Positions 1 through 6,534 of a stretch of DNA of 9,168 nt are shown here, one piece after another (the first letter of the stretch is position 1; every line of letters begins with the position of its first letter). A program made the position numbers and the translations under genes. The DNA comes from a bacterium (GTDB lineage Bacteria > Patescibacteriota > Gracilibacteria > JAUYGZ01 > DAOVYC01). Below the pieces are notes generated by a model, which saw only the letters and a program-made list of their open reading frames with translations, had not been told where the DNA came from and did no database searches. Location of the stretch: the NCBI GenBank assembly GCA_030635805.1, contig DAOVYC010000016.1:1-9168 (forward strand), written 5' to 3'.

Positions 1-683
1 CCATGATCTACATGCCCCATAACAACAACGACAGGAGGTCTCTCGACAAGATTTTTTGTATCCGCCTCTTTGAGTAATTCAGATAAATCGCCTTCCATAA
101 GTTGCTTTGTGGAAGCCTCTTCATGTTTTTGATTAAGTTTAACATTGAAGCTTGTAGCCACAAGAGATGCTGTTTCATAATCAATTATTTGATTGATTGT
201 TGCCAAAATGCCGTTTTTCATAAGTTCACCAATAACTCTGGCAACGGGTATGCCTGTTTTTTCCGCGAATTCTTTCACTGAAATTGTATTACCAATTTCT
301 ACCATTCCGGTTGCTGCTTTTTGTTCCGATGTTGCTCCAAGCGATTCAATCACCTCATTTTTTTCAGTTTTTTTTCTGGCAACTTTTTTTTGCCCCTTGG
401 CTCCTTTTATTTTTTTTACAGATTTTCTAATCTCTCGTTCTTTCTCTTCGGCAATAATTTCGTCATAAATTTCCGCAACCGACTCTTCTTCTTTTTCTTC
501 CGGTTCTTTTTCCATTTGATCATCAAGGTCTTTTTTGATCTCTTCGCGTAAAATGTCAGCAATATCTTCTTTTATGTCTTGAGCGCTTTTAGGAACTTTT
601 AAATCAAGAAGATCGATGTAATCTCGAATTTCACTTACACTGATACTAAATTCTTTAGCTAGATTCTGTAGTTTTACGGCCAC
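1..683 (-). CDS. infB: Translation initiation factor IF-2, N-terminal part (partial at window edge)
   Basis: IF-2 is the GTPase that brings fMet-tRNA to the 30S subunit and promotes subunit joining. The 227 visible residues begin with an IF2_N-type helical module (about 2-30, VKLQNLAKEFSISVSEIRDY), then a highly charged Lys/Glu linker (about 50-115) and a second IF2_N-like module (about 131-181). They end in the hallmark RPPVVVVMGHVDHG, whose GHVDHG is the G1/P-loop of the GTPase domain; the rest lies beyond the left edge. I chose the GTG at 683 because two in-frame TAA codons lie just upstream and no other start intervenes. No Shine-Dalgarno precedes it; the leader is pyrimidine-rich. The N-terminal extension is much shorter than in E. 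coli IF-2. The usual neighbour nusA is absent upstream, where a tRNA-Trp gene diverges instead. The family call is near certain; the GTG start is likely. Confidence 0.96.
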   Translation of the reverse strand, partial: MAVKLQNLAKEFSISVSEIRDYIDLLDLKVPKSAQDIKEDIADILREEIKKDLDDQMEKEPEEKEEESVAEIYDEIIAEEKEREIRKSVKKIKGAKGQKKVARKKTEKNEVIESLGATSEQKAATGMVEIGNTISVKEFAEKTGIPVARVIGELMKNGILATINQIIDYETASLVATSFNVKLNQKHEEASTKQLMEGDLSELLKEADTKNLVERPPVVVVMGHVDH

Positions 684-871
684 GAGAAAAGGTAAAAGGA
701 AAAATTATTAGATAAGACTGCTATGAACGAAGTGAATAGGAATATTATGTAATGCCCTTGGGTGAAAAGGAAAAAATGTAATGTCTAAAAATCAAACCTT
801 AACACTTTTACCCTTTTAACGGCTTTTTGTAAAGGAAAAGATCGATCAAATCACTGAGATTTCAATCTCCC
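684..871. other. Divergent intergenic region between infB and tRNA-Trp
   Basis: This AT-rich stretch holds no credible ORF. On the minus strand the best -10-like hexamers for infB are CATAAT (744-749) and TACATT (775-780), neither with a convincing -35, so the infB promoter is unresolved. A short imperfect hairpin lies at 721-739: CTAT/ATAG and AC/GT stems, a symmetric GA/GA internal loop and a GAA loop. A small inverted repeat GAGAT/ATCTC sits at 856-869. Confidence 0.5.
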
Positions 872-900
872 TTTGCAAAGAATCTGAAGATCGGTACAAT
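872..900 (+). promoter_or_regulatory. Promoter of tRNA-Trp
   Basis: The -35-like TTTGCA (872-877, 4 of 6 to TTGACA) lies 17 nt before TACAAT (895-900, 5 of 6 to TATAAT). This predicts transcription starting near 907, about five bases before the mature tRNA 5' end. Basis: motif match and position only. Confidence 0.65.
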
Positions 901-911
901 GTTCTTGATTA

Positions 912-986
912 AGGCGGCTGATGTCAATGGTAGCATGACGGTCTCCAAAACCGTTCGTACGGGTTCAAATCCTGTGCCGCCTGCCA
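912..986 (+). tRNA. trnW: tRNA-Trp (anticodon CCA)
   Basis: A complete cloverleaf is readable by eye. The acceptor stem AGGCGGC (912-918) pairs with GCCGCCT (976-982). The D stem is 921-924/933-936 with a GG-containing loop. The anticodon stem ACGGT/ACCGT (938-942/950-954) closes a loop CTCCAAA with anticodon CCA at 945-947. The T arm (959-963/971-975) carries loop TTCAAAT. Discriminator G983 is followed by a genome-encoded CCA (984-986). The CCA anticodon reads UGG only, consistent with the standard code. A promoter and a terminator bracket the gene, so it appears to be a single-tRNA transcription unit. Confidence 0.97.
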
Positions 987-988
987 AT

Positions 989-1020
989 AAATCTCTTTTG
1001 AAAAAAAGAGATTTCTTGTT
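989..1020 (+). terminator. Rho-independent terminator of tRNA-Trp
   Basis: Perfect 11-bp stem (989-999 with 1004-1014) capped by a GAAA tetraloop (1000-1003), three bases after the tRNA CCA. The stem's own 3' T's and CTTGTT follow, so the U-tract is short. Stem, loop and position fit a terminator well; the weak tract lowers confidence slightly. Confidence 0.8.
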
Positions 1021-1044
1021 GTATCCTGCATTTTATGTTATAAT
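1016..1044 (+). promoter_or_regulatory. Extended -10 promoter of the antiporter gene
   Basis: TATAAT (1039-1044) is a perfect -10 preceded by the extended element TGT (1036-1038). TTGTTG (1016-1021) gives half a -35 at 17-nt spacing. It overlaps the tail of the tRNA-Trp terminator and predicts a leader of about 18 nt before the ATG at 1069. Confidence 0.75.
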
Positions 1045-1068
1045 ATATAGAAATATTTTAAGAAAAAT

Positions 1069-2274
1069 ATGGATTCAATTGTTCTGGAAATGTCGACGAT
1101 TATCATTTCTACGGCTGTACTCTGTGTTATCGCTGAGATTGCCAAACAACCACTTATAGTTGCTTATATCTTTGCGGGGTTTTTGATGGGACCATCCGGG
1201 CTGGGGTTGATTCATGGAAATGGATTTTTTAGTGCAATTTCTCAGATAGGAGTGGTACTTCTGCTATATCTGATCGGATTGGAATTGAGACCGCGAAAGT
1301 TTGTTGATACCCTGAAAAAAACGTCACTTCCGGCAATATTCGCCACCTTAACTATAGTTCCCTTTGGAATTTTGATTGGCTGGGTTTCCGGTCTTTCAAT
1401 GATCCAAACAGCATATCTTGCCGCCGCCTTTCTTTTTTCCAGCACGGTTGTAGTGCTTCGTATGATTAGTGAGGATGGTAATGTGGATAAACAAGTGTTT
1501 GATTCTTCTGTCGGGATGCTGATCATCCAGGATATTATTGCTGTATTCGTACTCGTCTTTATGAATAGTCAGCATGGAAATTCGGGCAGTTATCTTACTA
1601 TTCTGATTTTTATGCTTTACGGACTTTTCATTATCTCTCTCGCTTACTTTTTACAACGATATGTTCTCCGAAAAATTATTAAAAAAATAATCCATAGAAC
1701 AGATCTGGTTTTTCTTATCGGTCTGGCCTGGTGCTTTCTTTTTGCCGAACTTGCAGAAATTCTTAGTATTTCCCGGGAAATTGGTGGGTTTATTGCTGGC
1801 CTTTCGCTGACTTGTCTACCGGCACATAAGTTAAAAATCTTTATTTACAAATCAGAAACTATCCGTGATTTCTTTATGATTTTATTTTTCTTCATTCTTG
1901 GGGCAGAGCTGGAGCTGGGGGGAATTGGAACATACAGTCTACTTATAACTCTTTCCCTGATATTTATCCTTATTGGAAAACCAACTATTTATTACTTTTA
2001 CATGCGTCTCTTTCGACATCCGAAATCTGAAAGTAAAGAGGTTAGCTTTCGTTTGGGACAAATAAGTGAGTTCTCAATAATCATTGTCTTACTTGGAGTG
2101 TCGCTTGGGCATATTGGTCATGAATTCTCTATGACTATCCGTCTCCTTCTCTTTGCGAGTATAATTTTCTCTAATTATATTGTCCGTTACCTTCCTATCC
2201 GCAAGGTTTGGGGCACAGACCTGGGCGAATCTCCAAGTTTACTGGGTAGAATTCTTCCTCGTAGAAAGGAATAA
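1069..2274 (+). CDS. Kef/CPA2-type cation:proton antiporter, membrane core only
   Basis: A 401-residue polytopic inner-membrane protein of the monovalent cation:proton antiporter-2 (Kef/NapA-like) superfamily, expected to exchange K+ or Na+ for H+. Visible signatures are an N-terminal hydrophobic hairpin with GFLMGPSGLGLI (37-48), LYLIGLELRP (66-75), FSSTVVVLRM (123-132), IIQDIIAVFV (152-161) with the ion-site-type Asp155, REIGGFIAGLSL (236-247) and LGQISEFSIIIVLLG (329-343). Many hydrophobic segments fill the whole length. It stops about 20 residues after the last one, so it lacks the cytoplasmic TrkA-N/RCK domain that gates KefB and KefC. The start follows the extended -10 promoter closely; no Shine-Dalgarno is present. 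Its 3' end faces tRNA-Ala across 26 bp with no clear terminator. The family is certain; the substrate ion and any regulator are not shown. Confidence 0.92.
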   Translation: MDSIVLEMSTIIISTAVLCVIAEIAKQPLIVAYIFAGFLMGPSGLGLIHGNGFFSAISQIGVVLLLYLIGLELRPRKFVDTLKKTSLPAIFATLTIVPFGILIGWVSGLSMIQTAYLAAAFLFSSTVVVLRMISEDGNVDKQVFDSSVGMLIIQDIIAVFVLVFMNSQHGNSGSYLTILIFMLYGLFIISLAYFLQRYVLRKIIKKIIHRTDLVFLIGLAWCFLFAELAEILSISREIGGFIAGLSLTCLPAHKLKIFIYKSETIRDFFMILFFFILGAELELGGIGTYSLLITLSLIFILIGKPTIYYFYMRLFRHPKSESKEVSFRLGQISEFSIIIVLLGVSLGHIGHEFSMTIRLLLFASIIFSNYIVRYLPIRKVWGTDLGESPSLLGRILPRRKE

Positions 2275-2287
2275 GGAATAAGGAATA
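2267..2287 (+). repeat. Three tandem AGGAATA heptamers at the antiporter stop codon
   Basis: Three exact head-to-tail copies start at 2267, 2274 and 2281. The first contains the antiporter TAA stop (2272-2274). Because seven is not a multiple of three, TAA recurs at 2279 and 2286, giving stops in all three forward frames. Confidence 0.85.
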
Positions 2288-2300
2288 AATACTCTGAGAA

Positions 2301-2377
2301 TGGTGGAGCATATCGGATTCGAACCGATGGCCTCTTGCATGCCATGCAAGCGCTCTAACCAGCTGAGCTAATGCCCC
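2301..2377 (-). tRNA. trnA: tRNA-Ala (anticodon GGC)
   Basis: On the minus strand the acceptor GGGGCAT pairs with ATGCTCC, including a G-U at the third pair (G3:U70), the classic alanine identity element. The D arm TTAGCTCAGCTGGTTAGAGC is canonical. The anticodon stem CTTGC/GCAAG closes loop ATGGCAT with anticodon GGC. The T arm contains GGTTCGAATCC, and discriminator A is followed by an encoded CCA (2301-2303 on the plus strand). It converges on the antiporter gene. No confident promoter is visible upstream; the structure-rich region at 2381-2518 is where it would lie. Confidence 0.97.
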
Positions 2378-2380
2378 AGT

Positions 2381-2518
2381 AGTAGCGAACAAAGTGTTCC
2401 GTAGCGGAAAGTTTTCACAAAGTGGAAACTTGAAGCGGAGGATGCCGTAAGGAAATTTTAATTGGAGACAAACGTTGAACTTTCAGACAATTAAAATTTC
2501 TTGGAGGTAAACTTTGTC
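2381..2518. other. Structure-rich intergenic element (stacked hairpins, possible pseudoknot)
   Basis: There is no ORF here. In order: GAACA/TGTTC hairpin (2387-2399); AAGTTTTCAC/GTGGAAACTT hairpin with an AAA loop (2409-2431); a perfect 13-bp inverted repeat (2452-2464 with 2488-2500) around a 23-nt loop. GACAAA in that loop (2467-2472), and after a bulged C also GTT (2474-2476), can pair with AAC-TTTGTC at 2510-2518, an H-type pseudoknot. GTAGCG at 2382 and 2401, and GAAGCG at 2432, punctuate the hairpins. This could be an untranslated RNA, a repeat element or regulatory DNA; the sequence alone does not decide. Confidence 0.5.
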
Positions 2519-2604
2519 CTATTGATAATTAAACCGTGACTAGTTTAAAGCTCTCTTGATTTGAGTCAATGAGAATTTTTCTAGCGTTCTTTTTTCTTTA
2601 TCGC

Positions 2605-2610
2605 TACAAT
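2605..2610 (+). promoter_or_regulatory. Candidate -10 box of aspS
   Basis: TACAAT matches TATAAT at 5 of 6 positions and would give a leader of about 27 nt before the aspS ATG. No good -35 lies 16-18 nt upstream, so the call is tentative. Confidence 0.45.
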
Positions 2611-2643
2611 GCAGGCAACAGTTTTAATTTTTGAATTTTTAAA

Positions 2644-4404
2644 ATGCTACGATCACACACATGTAATGAACTTACGGCAAAGGATGATAAAAAGGAGGTG
2701 ACTCTTTGCGGTTGGGCAAATACGGTTCGGGATCACGGGGATTTAATATTTGTGGATTTACGAGATCGGTACGGTCTTACTCAGATTGTCTCCGATCCTT
2801 CGAACAGTGTCTCGGTACACGGTATTTTTGAGAAATTACACCCGGAATATGTGATTCAGATAAAAGGCGTGGTGCGGACCCGACCGAAAGATATGATTAA
2901 CGAGAAGATGGTAACGGGTGAGATAGAGGTGCTCTGTAATGAGATTACTATTTTGAATGAATCAAAAGTTCCGCCATTTGAGATTGATCAGGAAAAAAAT
3001 GTGAATGAGGAGTTGCGTTTGAAATACAGATATTTGGATTTGAGACATAAGAGATTGCAGGAAAATATGGTAATGCGACATAAAATAACCCATGAGATCC
3101 GTGATTTTTTGACGAAGAAGGATTTTGTAGAGATTGAGACGCCGGTGATGATCAAGGGTACACCGGAGGGATCGAGGGAATACCTGGTGCCATCTCGTAT
3201 TCAACAGGGAAAGATGTATGTTCTTCCTCAATCACCACAACAACTTAAGCAACTTTTGATGGTGGCCGGATTTGATAAATATTTTCAAATCCCAAGGTGT
3301 TTTCGGGATGAAGATCTAAGGGGTGACCGACAGCCGGAATTTACCCAGTTGGACATGGAAATGTCCTTTGTGGAACAGGAGGATGTTCTTAATCTGAATG
3401 AAGAGCTTTTGATTCATATGACTAAAAAATTAGTGCCGAATAAGAAAATTAAGAAAACGCCATTCCCGAGAATGACGTATCGGGAGGCAATGGAAACTTA
3501 CGGGTCGGATAAACCGGATCTGCGTTTTGATCTGCCTCTGACGGATATAAGCGATATTGCGGAGAAAATGGAGTTTAAAGTTTTTTCCGATGCCGTAAAA
3601 AATGGTGGAGTGGTGAAAGTTTTTCGTATGCCGAATTACGCCGATACTCCGCGAGCACAAATTGAAAATAAGTTAATCCCGATGATCAAGGAGTTGGGAG
3701 CTAAAGGCTTGGCTTACATTATGTATAAAGATGAACCTGAGTCCCCTATTCTCAAGTTTTTCAGTGATGAAGAATTGAAGGCAATAGAGAAAAAAACAGG
3801 AGTGAAAAAGGGTGATGTCCTTTTCTTTATGGCGGATAAATTTACTTTGGCCTGTGAATGCCTTGGTGCTTTACGCCTTCATCTTGCGAAAGAGAAAGAG
3901 ATGATCCCCGATGATATTTTTGCTTACGCCTGGATAACCGACTTTCCTCTTTTTGAAAAAGATGAAGAAACCGGTCAATTAGTAGCAACACATCATCCGT
4001 TTACGAGTCCAAAAGCGGAGGATATCAAATTAATGAAAGATGATCCGCTTAAAGTAAAATCTGATGCTTATGATGTAATTTTGAATGGAAGTGAGATTGG
4101 CGGCGGAAGTATAAGAATTCACGACAGAAAATTACAAGCCCTGATGTTTGAGATCCTGGGGATAAAAGGAGATGAGGTGAAACGAAGGTTTGGACACATA
4201 CTGGAGGCATTTGAGTACGGAGCCCCACCGCACGGTGGCATTGCCTGGGGACTGGATCGCTTAGCAATGCTTTTCTGTAACGAGCCGAATATTCGCGAAG
4301 TTATCGCTTTCCCAAAAGATGGTAAAGCAAGGGATTTGATGCTGGATGCGCCAAGTGAAATACCGGAAGAAAGTCTGAAGGAGGTCGGGATCAAACTTAT
4401 CTAA
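2644..4404 (+). CDS. aspS: Aspartyl-tRNA synthetase, bacterial type, probably non-discriminating
   Basis: A class IIb synthetase that charges tRNA-Asp with aspartate using ATP in the cytoplasm. Its 586 residues match the usual bacterial length. In order: an OB-fold anticodon-binding domain (about 1-105, LCGWANTVRDHGDLIF); motif 1 around 164-184 (ETPVMIKGTPEGSREYLVPS); QSPQ (196-199); motif 2 FRDEDLRGDRQPEFTQLDME (220-239); the bacterial GAD insertion (about 290-415); HHPFTSP (450-456); NGSEIGGGSIRIHD (481-494); motif 3 GIAWGLDRLAMLF (532-544). His31 and Asp83 sit where discriminating enzymes such as E. coli AspRS have Leu and Lys, so it may also aspartylate tRNA-Asn for GatCAB amidation (inference). 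The leader is AT-rich without a Shine-Dalgarno. The gene converges on the downstream membrane-protein gene with 29 bp between stops. Confidence 0.97.
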   Translation: MLRSHTCNELTAKDDKKEVTLCGWANTVRDHGDLIFVDLRDRYGLTQIVSDPSNSVSVHGIFEKLHPEYVIQIKGVVRTRPKDMINEKMVTGEIEVLCNEITILNESKVPPFEIDQEKNVNEELRLKYRYLDLRHKRLQENMVMRHKITHEIRDFLTKKDFVEIETPVMIKGTPEGSREYLVPSRIQQGKMYVLPQSPQQLKQLLMVAGFDKYFQIPRCFRDEDLRGDRQPEFTQLDMEMSFVEQEDVLNLNEELLIHMTKKLVPNKKIKKTPFPRMTYREAMETYGSDKPDLRFDLPLTDISDIAEKMEFKVFSDAVKNGGVVKVFRMPNYADTPRAQIENKLIPMIKELGAKGLAYIMYKDEPESPILKFFSDEELKAIEKKTGVKKGDVLFFMADKFTLACECLGALRLHLAKEKEMIPDDIFAYAWITDFPLFEKDEETGQLVATHHPFTSPKAEDIKLMKDDPLKVKSDAYDVILNGSEIGGGSIRIHDRKLQALMFEILGIKGDEVKRRFGHILEAFEYGAPPHGGIAWGLDRLAMLFCNEPNIREVIAFPKDGKARDLMLDAPSEIPEESLKEVGIKLI

Positions 4405-4412
4405 CTTTTTCC

Positions 4413-4442
4413 AATAGGGCAAAGCTTTGCTCGCTATTTTTT
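4413..4442 (+). terminator. Terminator of aspS
   Basis: Starting eight bases after the aspS stop, AATAG (4413-4417) pairs with CTATT (4434-4438) around the perfect palindrome GCAAAGCTTTGC (4419-4430). TTTTTT (4437-4442) overlaps the 3' arm and extends beyond it. The right arm and T-tract lie inside the last codons of the opposing gene. There is no T-tract on the other strand, so it should act for aspS only. Confidence 0.65.
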
Positions 4443-6353
4443 CGCTATTCCGCTAATTTGAAAAACGGGTGTTTTCCCGATGACCTCTTCTTTGGTGATC
4501 GATTCTTCTTCCGGCTCTAATGTTTCCGGTTTATCCGATTTGACCGCCACACCGGTAAGAACCGTTATTGGTCCTGAATTCTTTGTTAGATTGTCTGTAA
4601 TTTCTTTAATACTGTTTAATATATTTTGCTTGAGATTTTCGGCTTTTTCTCCGGGTAATTCTGATTTCTGAATAATAATATCCAGAAGAGGTAGTTCAAT
4701 TTCTGTTTTTCGTTTGGCAATATCCTGTGCCGCTACGCTTTCCCCCATGCGTAAAAGATGTTTGGCAATATCGATGGATTCCATGGTTACATCCGCGTAT
4801 TCGGCAAAATGGATTATGGCAACTTGCTCGTTTCCTTCTTCCAGAAGGTTTAGAATTTCATAGAGTTTATCCAGAGCAATGTCGTCCTTTTCTTTGACTA
4901 CTTCTTCTTTTGAAGAAATTCCAAGAATCAATGATTCAATAACCTCTTTGGCTTGGTAGGCCTTCATGTCCGGAGTGATAGCAATGGCAAGACTGTTGTT
5001 TATTTCGTTTAAATGTTTTTGTACCGCTTCATTTACTCTTTCCGCCTGCCCGCCCAGCAGTTGATGCTGGTAAATTTCGGTGATAATTGCCCTGTACTCT
5101 TCCAGGGCTTTGTTGGCTTCTTCATTGTATTCTTCTTCAAAAAGCATTACCGCTTCGTGGAGTCTGGCTGTAGCCTGATCTAGTTTAGCCAGATATTGGT
5201 TGCTTTTGGCGGTGATACTAAACCTTGCTCCTTCCCCAATCTTTTTGGCGGTATATAGTGTAGATCCCGGGAGTACTCCGGCGGATTTTTTGATATCTTT
5301 TCTTTTTTGTTGTTCTAAATTTTCTTTGAATATTTTGTCCTGTTCTTCATTTGTTTGAATCCAATTCCCATCTCCAAATATTTTTTCGGCACTGGCTACC
5401 TTTTGACTTTCGATATTTTTCTCCGGGTTTTTTTGGAGAGCTTTAGGAATATTAACTATATGTTCTGCCGGTACCTGCACTTTTTGTGCTTTAATATTGC
5501 CACTTTCTGTATTATTAACTTCTACGAGAGCAATATTTTCTCTGGTGAGAACCCTGGTAACCCTGTTATTGGAAAGAATGGAAGCCGCTCCGCGCGGAAC
5601 GGTAATTATTGTGGATTCTGAAGCTTTAATTTTTAGATGACTTTCATTTTCGAATGTCTTTACCCAAATTTTTCCTTCCAGGCTTAGGATAACGTCTTCC
5701 TCCTGAGTAACTTTATCGATAGCTATAGAGGTGTTGTCACCCAAACGAATGACAGCGTTATCAAAAATGTTTAATTCGATTAAAGCGTTTTCGGATTCTC
5801 CGGTGATAATAATATCTCCCTCATTAATTGATTGCCCTTCATATCCTTTGATAAGTCCATCGCTTGTCTCTACGGCCACTCCTCCATAAATAATGTGGAT
5901 ACTCATACTATTTGCGGAAATATATGGTGCTTGAGTAAATAAAGTATGTAGAGTGAGAAGAACAACGGCTACAGCGACTGTACCGGCGAGCGTCCGGCGA
6001 AACACCTGCCAGTTGAAAATCCAACGACGGATGAAGTTTCGCGGCGGTCGAACCATGGCTTCTCGAAGACGCTCACGAATGCGCCAGTACTGTTCCCGAG
6101 AAGACTTGGTAAGCCGACCGCAATTACGCAAAGTATGCTCCAGTTGACGAAGAGAGGTGGGCTTATAATTTTGCTGGACAGCAAAAAGGACTCCGCGCTT
6201 GCACTGTTTTTTCAGTTTACGAGCGGGAGCAATGTCTTCTTTTACCAAGGAGAGAAGCTCCTTGACGTCAATATCGGAAATACTGATTTTTTCCGCTTTC
6301 TTTATTTTGCTTTTTTGTAGCGGGATCCCGGTATGCGGTAACTTTTTCTTCAT
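4434..6353 (-). CDS. Single-pass membrane protein with FecR-like and DUF5667-like regions
   Basis: A 639-residue protein from the ATG at 6353. A basic N-terminal cytoplasmic region (about 1-115) precedes one membrane span (about 122-138, LAGTVAVAVVLLTLHTLF). Outside it lies a FecR-like beta-rich region (about 150-275; INEGDIIITG, IRLGDNTSIAIDKV, GKIWVKTF, ITVPRGAASI). A DUF5667-like helical region starts at LPGSTLYTAKKIGEGARFSI (about 361-380), followed by Glu-rich helices to the C-terminus. The frame stays open to a TTG at 6428, but that start lies inside a tandem repeat downstream of the probable promoter, so I prefer the ATG. No Shine-Dalgarno is visible. FecR domains usually partner ECF sigma factors; none is encoded nearby, and the N-terminus shows no recognisable anti-sigma motif. 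The role may be envelope sensing or scaffolding (inference). The domain calls come from recognised motifs, not a search. Confidence 0.82.
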   Translation of the reverse strand: MKKKLPHTGIPLQKSKIKKAEKISISDIDVKELLSLVKEDIAPARKLKKQCKRGVLFAVQQNYKPTSLRQLEHTLRNCGRLTKSSREQYWRIRERLREAMVRPPRNFIRRWIFNWQVFRRTLAGTVAVAVVLLTLHTLFTQAPYISANSMSIHIIYGGVAVETSDGLIKGYEGQSINEGDIIITGESENALIELNIFDNAVIRLGDNTSIAIDKVTQEEDVILSLEGKIWVKTFENESHLKIKASESTIITVPRGAASILSNNRVTRVLTRENIALVEVNNTESGNIKAQKVQVPAEHIVNIPKALQKNPEKNIESQKVASAEKIFGDGNWIQTNEEQDKIFKENLEQQKRKDIKKSAGVLPGSTLYTAKKIGEGARFSITAKSNQYLAKLDQATARLHEAVMLFEEEYNEEANKALEEYRAIITEIYQHQLLGGQAERVNEAVQKHLNEINNSLAIAITPDMKAYQAKEVIESLILGISSKEEVVKEKDDIALDKLYEILNLLEEGNEQVAIIHFAEYADVTMESIDIAKHLLRMGESVAAQDIAKRKTEIELPLLDIIIQKSELPGEKAENLKQNILNSIKEITDNLTKNSGPITVLTGVAVKSDKPETLEPEEESITKEEVIGKTPVFQISGIAKK

Positions 6354-6426
6354 TGCTATAAATGTTTTTCGGCATGGGTTGAAACGATAATTTTGGCTTT
6401 TTGTTACAGGGGAAATGCGGGATTGC

Positions 6427-6481
6427 AAGATTCAAGATTATAAGATTACAAGATTATAAGATTACAAGATTATAAGATTGG
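6427..6481. repeat. AAGATTNN octamer / 16-bp tandem repeat carrying three TATAAT boxes
   Basis: AAGATT recurs seven times at 7-8 base intervals. The 16-bp unit AAGATTATAAGATTAC occurs twice (6434-6449, 6450-6465), followed by AAGATTAT (6466-6473) and a diverged AAGATTGG. On the minus strand each AAGATTATA gives a perfect TATAAT (6437-6442, 6453-6458, 6469-6474), exactly 16 bp apart, upstream of the FecR-like gene. The flank 6354-6426 is the presumed leader. Confidence 0.85.
6437..6474 (-). promoter_or_regulatory. Candidate promoter region of the FecR-like gene (three -10 boxes)
   Basis: Three exact TATAAT hexamers on the minus strand, 16 bp apart, are the only good -10 boxes between the upstream terminator (6485-6520) and the gene. 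No matching -35 lies at 17 nt from any of them. Use of the nearest box would give a leader of about 77 nt. Chance occurrence in an AT-rich repeat remains possible. Confidence 0.45.
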
Positions 6482-6484
6482 ATG

Positions 6485-6520
6485 ACAAAAAGAAAAAGGA
6501 TATCCCGAGGGATATCCTTT
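6485..6520 (-). terminator. Rho-independent terminator after the 54-codon gene
   Basis: On the minus strand a perfect 12-bp stem (6509-6520 with 6495-6506) with a two-base loop is followed by TTTTTCTTTTT. It starts 14 bp after the TAA of the small gene at 6535 and separates it from the FecR-like gene. Confidence 0.92.
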
Positions 6521-6534
6521 GAGTGCGATTGAAC

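Noticed and set aside
193..551. Plus-strand hydrophobic frames of 91 and 76 codons
   Set aside because: They are reverse-strand shadows of the Lys/Glu-rich linker of infB, which makes apparent Phe/Ser/Leu-rich peptides.
899..1159. 86-codon plus-strand frame
   Set aside because: It runs through tRNA-Trp, its terminator and the antiporter promoter and then overlaps the antiporter start in another frame.
2195..2392. 65-codon minus-strand frame with ALAQLVRALAWHARGHRFES
   Set aside because: It translates straight through tRNA-Ala; this peptide pattern is a well-known artefact of tRNA genes.
2378..2643. T-box riboswitch for aspS
   Set aside because: No AGGGTGG-like T-box core or antiterminator/terminator pair is visible, and the structured part lies upstream of the likely aspS promoter.
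6354..6428. 25-residue N-terminal extension of the FecR-like protein from a TTG
   Set aside because: The TTG sits within the tandem repeat beside the putative -10 boxes and the residues look non-conserved; the ATG at 6353 is preferred.
6427..6481. CRISPR-like array
   Set aside because: Units are 8 or 16 bp with no distinct spacers; it is a simple tandem repeat.
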